Source: UBA668 sp038328705
GTDB taxonomy: Bacteria; Actinomycetota; Acidimicrobiia; Acidimicrobiales; Ilumatobacteraceae
Reading direction: 5' to 3'
Length of the DNA stretch: 53,623 bases
Assembly (NCBI GenBank): GCA_038328705.1
Contig: JBBQMG010000008.1
Span: forward strand, 1 to 53,623
The notes beneath the pieces are model-generated. The model saw only the letters and a list, made by a program, of their open reading frames with translations, did not search any database and had not been told where the DNA came from. The position numbers and the translations under genes are program-made. Shown piece by piece: positions 1-8,961 of this stretch (positions are counted from its first letter, which is position 1; each line of letters begins with the position of its first letter).

Positions 1-385
1 CCCTTGTCACGACGTGCCCCTTGGGAATCTTCGTGCTCTGTCGAATGACAACGCCCTCGAACGGTCCGATGTGGAGACCGTGCGGCACACAGAAGTAGAC
101 GTCGGTACCCGCCGGCAATCGACGAAGTGACATCAGCTTCCCGCCAGCGGGACCCGTCACGAAGCCTTGCGGGTACGCCATCGAAAGCGCCGCGGATCGC
201 GCCTCCAAAGTGATCGGGCTGGTCGCAATATGAAACACACGCTCGTACATCGGCTCGAGCAACCCAGCCTCGACCGCAGCACTTCGCTGTCGACGGCTGA
301 CTCCTGCCGCCGCAAGTGCCGCGCCGGTGGCCATGCCGTGATGGGTACGAAAGTAGAGAAGAGCTTCCTCGGGAAACATCGTCAT
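1..385 (-). CDS. AbiEi-like / DUF559-family protein, N-terminal part (cut by window edge)
   Basis: Open frame from ATG at 385 running off the window edge at 1 (128 codons visible, no stop). It starts MTMFPEEALLYF, followed by a small helical domain (RTHHGMATGAAL, then SRRQRSAAVEAGLLEPMYERVF) that looks like the winged-helix N-terminus of AbiEi-type antitoxins and DUF559 proteins. The segment VVIRQST then aligns with VIVHQSP in the complete DUF559 protein at 28517-29467, so the two appear to be paralogues. GAGG lies 6 nt before the ATG at 385; a second in-frame ATG is at 379. The nuclease-like C-terminal half would be outside the window. No toxin partner is visible. The family call is moderate, the existence of the gene fairly certain. 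Confidence 0.7.
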   Translation of the reverse strand, partial: MTMFPEEALLYFRTHHGMATGAALAAAGVSRRQRSAAVEAGLLEPMYERVFHIATSPITLEARSAALSMAYPQGFVTGPAGGKLMSLRRLPAGTDVYFCVPHGLHIGPFEGVVIRQSTKIPKGHVVTR

Positions 386-486
386 CGTCAACCTCGAAGG
401 TCGTGGGATCAAACGGGGGGAAGCCAGTTCGCAACATATCCATCCTTCAGCGATTCTGCTCGTGCGACTACCGACGGCATCCGCGG

Positions 487-591
487 GGGTACTCGCACCC
501 CGGGGGGCGAGTACCCACTCGGATGGCGTTGTCGCACTCGCACTGGTCGCCTGGCACTCGCACTGCTTGCGACTCACTCGGGTCGGGAGTT
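487..591. repeat. Dispersed palindrome plus 20-nt-period array, degenerate copy
   Basis: Between the divergent genes starting at 385 and 620. Positions 487-501 and 502-516 form a 15-bp inverted repeat (GGGTACTCGCACCCC) with one mismatch. It is followed by CACTCGGATG and two to three degenerate 20-nt units with the core GGCACTCGCACTG (531-591). The same palindrome and array core recur at 38701-38945 in a better preserved copy. It lies between divergent starts, so it is not simply a terminator. Confidence 0.75.
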
Positions 592-606
592 GTGGGAGGG
601 CGGGAG

Positions 607-612
607 TACGGT
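607..612 (+). promoter_or_regulatory. TANNNT -10 box for leaderless gene at 620
   Basis: TACGGT ends 7 nt before the ATG at 620, and there is no clear Shine-Dalgarno sequence. This is the arrangement expected for a leaderless transcript and supports the start at 620 rather than the longer upstream frame. Confidence 0.5.
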
Positions 613-619
613 CGGGGGT

Positions 620-1591
620 ATGGCTTTGCACACTCGACTCACTGACCTCCTCGACATCGAACACCCGGTCATGCTGGCTGGAATGGGCGGTGTCAGTTAC
701 CACCGGCTGGTGGCCGCCGTCAGCGAGGCCGGCGGCATCGGCACGCTGGGCGCCAGCACGATGAGCGAGGACGAACTACCGGAGGAAATGGCCGCCGTAC
801 GCGCCGCCACCAGCAAGCCGTTCGGCGTTGACTTGCTGACCGCCATGCCCGGCCAAGTGGAGAAGGGCATCCAGAGCGTCATCGACGGCGGCGCGCGAAT
901 CTTCGTTGCCGGTCTCGGCGTACCCCGCGAGGCAATCGATCTACTGCACTCGAAGAACATCCTCGTCGGCAGCATGTGCGGCAAGGTGCGCCACGCCGTC
1001 AGCGCAGTCGCCAGCGGAGTCGACTTCGTTGTCGCGCAGGGCACCGAGGGCGGCGGTCACACTGGCACGGTCGCCACGCTCGCGCTCGTCCCTCAAGTGG
1101 TCGACGCTGTCGGCGAGAAGGTTCCCGTGGTCGCTGCGGGCGGTCTGTTCGATGGCCGAGGTTTGGCTGCGTCACTCGCGCTCGGTGCCGACGGCGTGTG
1201 GATCGGTACCCGCTTCATCGCCACTCACGAGGCACGCGCGGTGGCCGGCTACAAGGAAGCGCTGCTCGGGTTGGCCGAGGACGGCACCGTCATCAGTAAG
1301 AGCTACACCGGCAAAACTTGTCGCGTCGTTCGCACCGAGTGGACCAACCACTTCGAGCAACACCCAGAGGAACTGCAGCCCTTCCCGCAGCAAGCGATCG
1401 CCAGCATGAAGGCAGGCGTCAACCACCTCGGCGGCGCCGATGGGCTCGAGGTCGACTCCAGTCGCGAGTTCATGCCCTGCGGTCAAGGTGTTGGCGCCAT
1501 CGACACCCTCGAACACGCCGGCGACATCGTGCGCAGCATGGTCGCTGAGGCCGAACGGGTCATGGAGCGAATCGCCTCGGTGCGCCGATGA
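620..1591 (+). CDS. Nitronate monooxygenase / enoyl-reductase-II-like FMN oxidoreductase
   Basis: 323 residues with the FMN-dependent TIM-barrel signature of the nitronate monooxygenase (NPD) family: N-terminal HPVMLAGMGGVS (residues 15-26), AQGTEGGGHTG (139-149, His147 at the position of the family's catalytic His), AAGGLFDGRGLAASLALGADG (172-192, phosphate-binding glycines) and WIGTRF. The product probably oxidises nitronates or acts as a flavin oxidoreductase in the cytosol; substrate cannot be read from sequence. The open frame extends upstream to 167, but homology begins at the ATG at 620, which has a TACGGT box 7 nt before it. Its stop overlaps the ATG of the M20 peptidase (ATGA), so the two are translationally coupled. 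Confidence 0.85.
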   Translation: MALHTRLTDLLDIEHPVMLAGMGGVSYHRLVAAVSEAGGIGTLGASTMSEDELPEEMAAVRAATSKPFGVDLLTAMPGQVEKGIQSVIDGGARIFVAGLGVPREAIDLLHSKNILVGSMCGKVRHAVSAVASGVDFVVAQGTEGGGHTGTVATLALVPQVVDAVGEKVPVVAAGGLFDGRGLAASLALGADGVWIGTRFIATHEARAVAGYKEALLGLAEDGTVISKSYTGKTCRVVRTEWTNHFEQHPEELQPFPQQAIASMKAGVNHLGGADGLEVDSSREFMPCGQGVGAIDTLEHAGDIVRSMVAEAERVMERIASVRR

Positions 1592-3006
1592 CCGCAACAG
1601 ACACGGTGATAGCTGAGCACGTCGCAGCCGTTTGGCAGGACGATGTGTTGCCGATGCTGCACGACTACATCCGCATTCCCTGCGTCTCCCAGGCGTTCGA
1701 TCCGGACTGGAAGGCGCACGGTTTCCAAGACCATGCGACAGAGATGATTCGCGCATGGTGTGCGGCACGCGCCATCGCCGGTCTCACGGTCGAGGTTCAC
1801 GAACTACCGGGCCGCAGCCCCTTGATCTTCGCCGAGATCCCTGCCTTTGCGGGCGGGCCCACCGACGACACGGTGCTGCTCTACGGCCACTGCGACAAGC
1901 AGCCAGAGATGGTCGGCTGGCGCGACGACTTGGGCCCGTGGAAGCCGGTGTTGGAAGGCGACCGTCTCTACGGTCGCGGTGGTGCCGACGACGGTTATGC
2001 AGCGTTCGCCTCACTCCTGGCCATCGAAGCTGCGCAGCTGGCCGGTGCTCCGCACTCGCGACTGATCGTGCTCATCGAAGGCAGCGAGGAAAGCGGGAGC
2101 CCCGATCTGCCCGCATACCTGGAGGCACTCGCTGACCGCATCGGTTCGCCGACGCTCGTGCTCTGCCTGGACTCCGGCTGCCTCGACCATGAGCGGATGT
2201 GGGTCACTACCTCACTACGCGGACTCGTCGGCGGCGACCTGCGCGTGGACATCCTCACCGAAGGCGTGCACAGCGGCGAGGCCAGCGGTGTGGTGCCGTC
2301 ATCGTTCAGGATCATGCGCTCCCTGCTCGACCGGATCGAGGACAGCGCCACCGGCGAGATCCTGCTGTCCGAACTGCACTCCGAGATCCCGGCCGACCGA
2401 ATTCAGCAAGCCCGCGACACATCGACCGAGTTCCCCATTGGTGGTCACTTTCCTTTCGTCGACGATGCACAGCCGATGGTGGACGATCCCGCCGAACAGC
2501 TCCTGGCTCGCACATGGAAACCATCGCTCAGCATCACCGGCGTCGACGGCATTCCGCCAGTGGAGATTGCTGGCAACGTGTTGCGACCGCACACCACGCT
2601 GCACCTCAGCGTCCGGCTGCCACCAACGTGTGATGGTGAGCGGGCGTTGGCAGCGCTGGAAGCTGCCCTCGTCACTCACCCGCCGTATGGCGCACGCGTG
2701 CAATTCATCGGCGGTCACAGCGGGCCAGGTTGGAACGCCCCGACCTTCGCACCTTGGCTGCAGACAGCGCTCGACGAAGCGAGCACCATCGCCTTCGGGC
2801 GGCCCACACGGGCGTTCGGTGAAGGTGGCTCGATTCCGTTCATGGGCATGCTGGGCGAGATGTTCCCCGAGGCGCAGTTCGTCATCACGGGCGCACTTGG
2901 GCCAGGGTCGAACGCACACGGACCGAACGAGTTTCTGCACGTGCCCACGGCGGTCAAGCTGACAGAGTGCCTCGCGCACCTGTTGCGCGCGCACGCCACC
3001 CGATGA
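1588..3006 (+). CDS. M20 family metallopeptidase (cytosolic dipeptidase-like)
   Basis: 472 residues, full length for M20/CNDP-type dipeptidases. Metal-site residues can be seen in order: His101 and Asp103 in YGHCDKQ, Asp134 in GRGGADDGY, Glu167-Glu168 in EGSEESGSP, Asp195 in LCLDSG, and His444 in SNAHGPNE. The family is a di-zinc (or Mn) exopeptidase with a lid/dimerisation domain, here around residues 205-320. No signal peptide, so cytosolic. The ATG overlaps the stop of the preceding flavoenzyme by ATGA. The MFS transporter starts 13 nt after its stop, suggesting a three-gene operon. The exact substrate is unknown. Confidence 0.9.
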   Translation: MTATDTVIAEHVAAVWQDDVLPMLHDYIRIPCVSQAFDPDWKAHGFQDHATEMIRAWCAARAIAGLTVEVHELPGRSPLIFAEIPAFAGGPTDDTVLLYGHCDKQPEMVGWRDDLGPWKPVLEGDRLYGRGGADDGYAAFASLLAIEAAQLAGAPHSRLIVLIEGSEESGSPDLPAYLEALADRIGSPTLVLCLDSGCLDHERMWVTTSLRGLVGGDLRVDILTEGVHSGEASGVVPSSFRIMRSLLDRIEDSATGEILLSELHSEIPADRIQQARDTSTEFPIGGHFPFVDDAQPMVDDPAEQLLARTWKPSLSITGVDGIPPVEIAGNVLRPHTTLHLSVRLPPTCDGERALAALEAALVTHPPYGARVQFIGGHSGPGWNAPTFAPWLQTALDEASTIAFGRPTRAFGEGGSIPFMGMLGEMFPEAQFVITGALGPGSNAHGPNEFLHVPTAVKLTECLAHLLRAHATR

Positions 3007-3019
3007 CCGGCCGCTGCAC

Positions 3020-4285
3020 ATGATCAAGCTGTTGCGCGCCAATCGAGACCTGCGCTGGCTGTTCATCGCGCAAGTCATCTCGTTTATGGGCGACTGGTTC
3101 TCCTTTGTCGCAGTCACCGGGATGATCAAGGATGCGACCGACAGCGCATTTCTGGTTTCGCTGGCCTTTGTGTCCTTCTCGCTTCCATCGTTTCTTGCGT
3201 CTCCCATCGCTGGGGTCTCGGTCGATCGCTTCGACCGCCGCCGGCTGCTATTGATCGTTTCCCTGCTGCAGACATTCGCTGCACTCGGGTTGTTCACTGC
3301 ATCCGACAGCAATGTCTGGCCGCTGTTTCTCTTCCAAGGCATCATCAGTTCTTTCGCCGCCTTCGTGAAGCCAGCCATCGACGCAGGCGTACCGAATTTG
3401 GCTCGCGACCCTGAAGAACTGCGTGTCGCCAACGCGTTGTTCGGTAGCACGTGGGGCGTGATGCTGGCGGTCGGCGCTGCCCTTGGTGGCATCTTCAGTC
3501 AGGCCTTTGGTCGCCAGGCAGCATTCGCCGCAAATGCGGTCTCCTTCTTCATTGCGATGGGACTGTTCGCGCTGATTCGCCGGCCGATGCAGCAGCCCCA
3601 CCACGCAAATCGCCCTGCGATGAAACCCTTGGCCGACATCTCCGAAGCCATCAGCTACGCCCGCAAGGACCACGTGGTGCTCGCGCTGATCGCCAGTAAA
3701 TCGACGTTCGCCATCGGGGCGGGTACGGTCAGCCAGCTCCCGGTGTTGGCGACATCCGTGTTCGGATGGGGCGACGGTGGCACGGGCATGCTGCTGGCAG
3801 CTCGCGGGGTGGGCGCAGGGCTGGGACCGCTGATTGCGTCGCGCTTCGCCAAGGGCAGCGTGGCCAAGGTGTTGCAGATCTGCGGGCTGGCCGGCATAGC
3901 GTTCAGCGCGTCGTACCTTGCCGCCGGCTGGGCGCCGGTGATCTGGGTTGCAGCCATCTTCATCGCAATCGGTCATCTCGGTGGCGGGTCGCAATGGACG
4001 CTCAGCACGTACGGCCTACAAATGCGCACGCCCGATCACATTCGCGGTCGCGTGATGGCCGGTGACTTCGCCATCGTCACGCTGATCATGAGCATTGCCG
4101 GTCTTGGTGCCGGCGCGCTGTCCGAAGTCGTCGGCGTGCGCTGGACGATCACTGCGTTCGCGAGCGCTGCCGGCCTCGCCGGTTTCACCTATGTCGCGCT
4201 GACGCGCCCGATCATGCTCGAGCTCCGCCTGGAGGAGGCGGCGGCCACCGCATCTAGGCAAACGACGCGGTCGCAGCCGAACTGA
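3020..4285 (+). CDS. MFS transporter
   Basis: 421-residue membrane protein with alternating hydrophobic stretches consistent with about 12 transmembrane helices. It begins NRDLRWLFIAQVISFMGDW, and the loop between helices 2 and 3 carries the MFS motif-A-like DRFDRRRLL. It resembles the MFS_3 (enterobactin-exporter-like) efflux proteins common in Actinobacteria; substrate unknown. Third gene of the cluster starting at 620. Its last 32 bp overlap the 3' end of the convergent lipB-lipA fusion gene. Confidence 0.85.
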   Translation: MIKLLRANRDLRWLFIAQVISFMGDWFSFVAVTGMIKDATDSAFLVSLAFVSFSLPSFLASPIAGVSVDRFDRRRLLLIVSLLQTFAALGLFTASDSNVWPLFLFQGIISSFAAFVKPAIDAGVPNLARDPEELRVANALFGSTWGVMLAVGAALGGIFSQAFGRQAAFAANAVSFFIAMGLFALIRRPMQQPHHANRPAMKPLADISEAISYARKDHVVLALIASKSTFAIGAGTVSQLPVLATSVFGWGDGGTGMLLAARGVGAGLGPLIASRFAKGSVAKVLQICGLAGIAFSASYLAAGWAPVIWVAAIFIAIGHLGGGSQWTLSTYGLQMRTPDHIRGRVMAGDFAIVTLIMSIAGLGAGALSEVVGVRWTITAFASAAGLAGFTYVALTRPIMLELRLEEAAATASRQTTRSQPN

Positions 4286-5963
4286 CGTGCACGGCGTCGG
4301 CCGCTTGCTTAGCGTGGTAACTACTGCGGGTCAGCGGGCTGGCCTCGACATGGCCGATACCCAACGACTCGCCCAGCACCTTCCACCGGGTGAACTCAGC
4401 AGGTTCTGCCCAGCGGGCCACGGGAAGATGGTTCGTCGTCGGCCGCAGGTACTGGCCGATGGTCACGATGTCGACTCCGATCGCGGCGAGGTCGTGCAGT
4501 AGGCCGGCCACCTCCTCGGTAGTCTCACCCAGGCCCAGCATGAAACCTGTCTTGGTGGTCATGCCGGCAGCCTTCGCTCGCGCCAGCACGGCCAGGCTGC
4601 GGGCATAGCCGGCGCTGGGCCGCACGGCCCGCTGCAAGCGGGCAACCGTCTCCACGTTGTGGTTGAACACGTCCGGGCGACCCGGGCCGGGTTCGAGTAG
4701 CAGACCGAGTGACGTGTCGTCTCCCTTGGCGTCGCTGACCAGCGTCTCGATCATCGTGCCCGGCCGAGCCTCACGGATGGCCGCCACACAGGCCGCAACA
4801 TGGGCAAAGCCACCGTCGATCAGGTCGTCGCGAGCCACCATCGTGAGCACCGCGTGCGCCAGATTCATTTCGCGGATGGCGGCAGCAACCCGCTGTGGTT
4901 CGTCGGCAGCGGGTGGCATCGGTTTCTGCGTGTCGACAAGGCAGAAACCGCACGCACGTGTGCACCGCTCACCAAGAACCATGAACGTCGCCGTGCCGTC
5001 CGCCCAGCAATCGCTGAGGTTGGGGCAGCCGGCTTCTTCGCAGACGGTGACCAGGCCGTGGTCGCGCACCGTCTTCTTCAAGGCCAACACTTCAGCCCCG
5101 ATGGTGACCTTGGGCCGCAGCCACTCCGGCTTGCGAGTACCGATGGCGAGACCATTGGTGACCCCGGCCTGCTCGAGCCGCGCCGCGGCACGCTGGCCGG
5201 AGACGGGCGCGACGCCATGGTCGGCCGCCTGGCGTACGACGCCGCCGGGACCTTCCCCGCGCGAGAACGGCGACAGGTCGTCAGGCCGAGCCTTCCATGC
5301 AACGTCCTGCCGTTCGATCGGCCCTCTCCCCCACAGGTCGCCAGCCCGTCGTGCGATGACGTCGGCGACGGTCGCCAGGTCGACGTCGACGCCCTCCTCG
5401 ACCAGTGACGTCACCGGCCTGTCGCCGATGCCGCAGGGCACGATGTAGTCGCGTAGGTACGCCATGTCGGTGCCAACGTTGAGCGCGAAGCCGTGCATGG
5501 TGCGGCCGTGTGCAAGCCGTACGCCGATGGCGCAGATCTTGCGCGGGTTCGCCCCGCTGACCCCTACCCAGACGCCGGGGTACTCGGGCAGGCACCCCAC
5601 ATCGGCGACGCCCAACTCGGTGAGCGTGCCGACGACCAGCCGTTGAATCGCGCACACGTGGTCGGAAGCGCCGAGCGCGTTGGGCACATTGACGATCGGA
5701 TAGCCAACCAACTGGCCGGGGCCGTGGTAGGTCACGTCTCCTCCGCGGCGCACGCTGACCAGCTCGGCACCCACCGCCGACGGCGCCACCTTGATGTTGG
5801 TGGCGAGGTCCGCGCGCGGGCCGTGGGTGAAGACGTGAGGGTGCTCGAGCAACAGCAGGTGGTCGCCCGAGCCGCGCTCGAACATCGCCTGCTGGAGCGC
5901 CAGCGCCTCGCGGTAGGGGACCCTGCCGAGCCAGCGCACGTGCAGTGTCGTGTCGGCGGCCAC
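4254..5963 (-). CDS. LipB-LipA fusion: octanoyltransferase plus lipoyl synthase in one ORF
   Basis: 569 residues carrying both steps of lipoate assembly. Residues ~1-215 are LipB: RGGDVTYHGPGQ (73-84), Lys142 in RKICAIG, and the acyl-accepting Cys177 in VPCGI. Residues ~275-569 are LipA: auxiliary-cluster cysteines C308-x4-C313-x5-C319, radical-SAM CX3CX2C at C334/C338/C341 and the C-terminal RSSY (546-549) that supplies the serine ligand. A ~60-residue linker (215-275, Pro/Gly/Ala/Arg rich) has no methionine that would give LipA its own ATG. The known reactions are octanoyl transfer from acyl carrier protein to an apo lipoyl domain, then insertion of two sulfurs. The start lies 8 bp after the E2 gene, its expected substrate. 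The family motif TSVDRDDL reads TMVARDDL here. Separate LipB and LipA proteins are the norm. Confidence 0.93.
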   Translation of the reverse strand: MAADTTLHVRWLGRVPYREALALQQAMFERGSGDHLLLLEHPHVFTHGPRADLATNIKVAPSAVGAELVSVRRGGDVTYHGPGQLVGYPIVNVPNALGASDHVCAIQRLVVGTLTELGVADVGCLPEYPGVWVGVSGANPRKICAIGVRLAHGRTMHGFALNVGTDMAYLRDYIVPCGIGDRPVTSLVEEGVDVDLATVADVIARRAGDLWGRGPIERQDVAWKARPDDLSPFSRGEGPGGVVRQAADHGVAPVSGQRAAARLEQAGVTNGLAIGTRKPEWLRPKVTIGAEVLALKKTVRDHGLVTVCEEAGCPNLSDCWADGTATFMVLGERCTRACGFCLVDTQKPMPPAADEPQRVAAAIREMNLAHAVLTMVARDDLIDGGFAHVAACVAAIREARPGTMIETLVSDAKGDDTSLGLLLEPGPGRPDVFNHNVETVARLQRAVRPSAGYARSLAVLARAKAAGMTTKTGFMLGLGETTEEVAGLLHDLAAIGVDIVTIGQYLRPTTNHLPVARWAEPAEFTRWKVLGESLGIGHVEASPLTRSSYHAKQAADAVHVSSAATASFA

Positions 5964-5971
5964 GGCGTGCG

Positions 5972-7450
5972 TCAGAGCTCCTGCGACCAGTCGCGGGTCT
6001 CCAGGAACTGCTTCACCTCGACCAGGAATCCAGCGGCGTATGCGCCGTCGAATGCCCGATGGTCCCAGCTCATCGCAAGGTTGCCGACCGGGTGGATGAC
6101 GATGGCCTCGCCGCCATCGGCCAGCTGCGCAGCAACCGGTTTGCGGACGATTGCGTCGGTGGAGAGGATCGCGACCTGCGGCTGGTTGATGATCGGCATG
6201 GTGAGCACACTGCCCGCCGAGCCGTTGTTGCTGATGGTGAAGGTGCCACCACTGATCTCATCGGGGCTGAGTTTGCGCGTGCGAGCACGGTTGGCGAGAT
6301 CGTTGATCTCGCGGGCGATCGCACGAAGACGCTTGGTGTCGGCGCTGCGCACGACCGGGACCAGCAAGCCCTGATAGTCGAGATCGACGGCGATGCCGAC
6401 ATCGATGAAGTTGTGCACGATCAGCTCGTTCTCACCCACACTGGCATTCAGATACGGGAAGTCGGCCAACGCGTCGATGATCGCACGGGTGATGAAGGGC
6501 AGGTATGTGAGGCCGAAGCCTTCGGTTGCCTTCCATTCGGCCTTCACCTTGCTGCGGGTGGCGTCGACATTGGCGAAGTCGACCTCGACGACGCTAAACG
6601 CGTGCGGGCTGATTCCTTTGCTCATCACCATGTGGCTGCCGGTGAGCTTGCGGATCTTGCTGAGCGAGACCGTGGTGTCGCGCTCGCCCGACACCACGGT
6701 CGGCGCCGGGGCCGGGGTCGTTGCAACCGGGGCGGGGGCCGCGGCAGCGGGGGCAGCAGCGACAGGAGCAGCTGGAGCGGCTGGAGCGGCAGCGGGCGCT
6801 GCGGGAGCGGCAGGTGCCAGTTGCTTGCTGTCGATGAAGTCCAGCACGTCGTCGCGTGTGATGCGGCCGCCAGGACCGGTGCCGGTGAGATCGTCCGGGT
6901 TGATGCCGTGCTCGGAGACGAGACGACGCACCACCGGCGACAGCAACCGATTGTCGTTGCCCAAGGCCTCATGGTCGACTGGTGCTGCGGCGGGCACGGC
7001 AGCCGCGGCGGGTACCGGCGCTTCGACAACCGGGGCAGGAGCCGGCGCAACAGCAACCGGTGCCTCGACAACCGGTGCCTCGACAACCGGTGCGGCAACG
7101 ACTGGCGCCGCGACTGGCGCCGCTGTTGGCGCCGCGACTGCCGGCGGAGCCTCGGCGGCGGGAGCCGCATCGGCGGGAGCCTCGGCGGCGGGAGCCGCAT
7201 CGGCGGGAGCCGCATCGGCGGCACCGACGACGGCGATGACAGCGCCAACGGGCACCGTGTCGCCTTCAGCGGCGCGGATCTCGGTCACGACACCAGCGAT
7301 CGGTGATGGCACCTCCGTGTCGACCTTGTCGGTACTGACCTCGAACAACGGCTCGTCGGCAGCAATGGTGTCGCCGACCTTCTTGAACCAGCGCGTGATC
7401 GTGCCTTCGGTGACTGTCTCGCCCAGTTGAGGAAGGGTGACGTCGGCCAT
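5972..7450 (-). CDS. sucB: 2-oxo acid dehydrogenase E2 component (dihydrolipoamide acyltransferase)
   Basis: 492 residues with the full E2 layout: one lipoyl domain (1-~75, lipoylated Lys42 in STDKVDTE), an Ala/Pro-rich flexible linker (~80-160), a peripheral-subunit-binding domain (~163-203), a second Ala/Pro linker, and a catalytic domain ending in DHRAFDGA (His464, Asp468). The protein resembles actinobacterial SucB/AceF, where one E2 can serve the AceE-type pyruvate dehydrogenase; I cannot tell succinyl from acetyl specificity. GAGGAG lies 9 nt before the ATG. It sits between lpdA and the lipB-lipA fusion, an E3-E2-lipoylation operon. Confidence 0.92.
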   Translation of the reverse strand: MADVTLPQLGETVTEGTITRWFKKVGDTIAADEPLFEVSTDKVDTEVPSPIAGVVTEIRAAEGDTVPVGAVIAVVGAADAAPADAAPAAEAPADAAPAAEAPPAVAAPTAAPVAAPVVAAPVVEAPVVEAPVAVAPAPAPVVEAPVPAAAAVPAAAPVDHEALGNDNRLLSPVVRRLVSEHGINPDDLTGTGPGGRITRDDVLDFIDSKQLAPAAPAAPAAAPAAPAAPVAAAPAAAAPAPVATTPAPAPTVVSGERDTTVSLSKIRKLTGSHMVMSKGISPHAFSVVEVDFANVDATRSKVKAEWKATEGFGLTYLPFITRAIIDALADFPYLNASVGENELIVHNFIDVGIAVDLDYQGLLVPVVRSADTKRLRAIAREINDLANRARTRKLSPDEISGGTFTISNNGSAGSVLTMPIINQPQVAILSTDAIVRKPVAAQLADGGEAIVIHPVGNLAMSWDHRAFDGAYAAGFLVEVKQFLETRDWSQEL

Positions 7451-7545
7451 GATGGAGTGCTCCTCGTATGCGAATGCTGTTGCGGTGTGATGTGATGTGA
7501 TGTGTTGCGAATGGTGGGATCGTGCGTTGTCGTTCAGTGTTGTCG

Positions 7546-8961
7546 TCAGGCGTTGAGACTGCGGCCTGTGAGTGAAAGCACGGTTTCACCGAAGAGTTCG
7601 GTGAGGCTTGGGTGTGGCTGGATGAACTCGGCGATCTCGGCAACCGTGGCTTCCCAGTTCACGGCAAGGTAGCCGCCGCTGAGCTGTTCGGTGACCCACG
7701 GGCCAACCATGTGCACGCCGAGCACCTGACCGGCCGTCCCGTCGGCGTTCTTCTTGGCGATCACTTTGACGAGACCGTCCAGCTCGCCGAGGATCTGCGC
7801 ACGACTGTTGGCACGGAACTGGTGCTTCGCGACGACCACATCGAAGCCGGCCGCGCGGGCTGCCTCTTCACTCGGCCCGGAGAAAGCAACCTCAGGGTGA
7901 CAGTAAATGGCCCACGGCACTCGGTCGTAACGAATCGGGTTGGGTGCCTCATCGAGGATGTGCTTGGTGACGAGGATGGCCTCGGCGTAGCCCACGTGGG
8001 CCAGCGCAGGAGTATCGATGAGGTCGCCGACGGCGTACACGCCCGGCTCGGCGGTGCGGCAGTACTGGTCGACCTCGACGAAACCGCGAGCGCTGACCGA
8101 GACCGCTGTGCCCTGCAAGCCCAACTGGTCGGCAAACGGACGGCGGCCGATACTGACAACCACCGCATCAACTTCCAGGTTCTGAGCATCGCTGTCATCG
8201 GCGCCGAAGTGAACAGTGGTGCCGCCAAAACCACTCGGCGTATGGCCGAGCACTTTGACACCAGTCTTGATGTCGATGTTCTTCTTCTTGAAACTGCGCA
8301 CGACCACGTTGGCAACGTCGGAGTCGAGCCCGGGAAGAATCTTGGGGAGCCCTTCCAGAATGGTGACCTGCGCGCCGAGATCGGCGAAGGTGCTGGCGAA
8401 TTCGCAGCCGATGGCACCGCCACCGATGACCGCAACTCGAGCGGGCACGTAGTCGAGCATCAGCACTTCGTCGCTGGTCATCACCGGGCCGGCTGGCTCG
8501 AAACCGGGGATGGTGCGTGGCACACTGCCCGAGGCCAAGATCACGTTGGTACCCGTCACTGTGCTGGAACTGCCATCAGGGTGAGCAACGGTCACCGTAT
8601 GGTTCGCCCCAAGCGTGCCGATGCCGTCGAGCACGGTGATCTTCTTCGACTTCATGAAGGTGCCGAGGCCCTTCACGATGCCGTCGACAATCCTTTGCTT
8701 GCGAGCCTGCACGACTGCGAAGTTGACGATGGGGGCACTGCTCTCGATACCGAATTCGGCAGCATGCTGGACGTGGCGGTTGACAGCAGCGGACTCGAGA
8801 AACGCCTTGGCGGGAATGCATCCACGGTTCAGGCAGGTGCCGCCGAGGGCACCCTTCTCGACCAGCGCAACACTGAGCCCGGCCGACGTTGCGTACAACG
8901 CTGCGCCGTAGCCGCCGGGGCCGCCGCCAATGACCACAAGGTCGAATTGCTGCTGGTCCAT
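7546..8961 (-). CDS. lpdA: Dihydrolipoyl dehydrogenase (E3)
   Basis: 471 residues, the usual length. N-terminal FAD motif GGGPGGYGAA (12-21), redox disulfide in GGTCLNRGC (Cys43, Cys48), NAD-binding GGGAIGCEFA, FAD site YAVGD, and C-terminal HPSLTE with the active-site His450 and Glu455. It reoxidises dihydrolipoamide on E2 and reduces NAD+. First gene of the lpdA - E2 - lipB-lipA set; the 95-bp gap to the E2 gene contains a TGATG-rich stretch. A weak GGAG lies 10-11 nt before the ATG. Confidence 0.95.
   Translation of the reverse strand: MDQQQFDLVVIGGGPGGYGAALYATSAGLSVALVEKGALGGTCLNRGCIPAKAFLESAAVNRHVQHAAEFGIESSAPIVNFAVVQARKQRIVDGIVKGLGTFMKSKKITVLDGIGTLGANHTVTVAHPDGSSSTVTGTNVILASGSVPRTIPGFEPAGPVMTSDEVLMLDYVPARVAVIGGGAIGCEFASTFADLGAQVTILEGLPKILPGLDSDVANVVVRSFKKKNIDIKTGVKVLGHTPSGFGGTTVHFGADDSDAQNLEVDAVVVSIGRRPFADQLGLQGTAVSVSARGFVEVDQYCRTAEPGVYAVGDLIDTPALAHVGYAEAILVTKHILDEAPNPIRYDRVPWAIYCHPEVAFSGPSEEAARAAGFDVVVAKHQFRANSRAQILGELDGLVKVIAKKNADGTAGQVLGVHMVGPWVTEQLSGGYLAVNWEATVAEIAEFIQPHPSLTELFGETVLSLTGRSLNA

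Noticed and set aside
167..619. N-terminal extension of the nitronate-monooxygenase-like ORF
   Set aside because: Crosses the divergent AbiEi-like gene and the palindromic repeat; homology begins at 620.
5945..7306. 453-codon plus-strand ORF
   Set aside because: Antisense to the E2 gene; low-complexity Arg/Gly/Asp-rich translation mirrors the Ala/Pro linkers, no family features.
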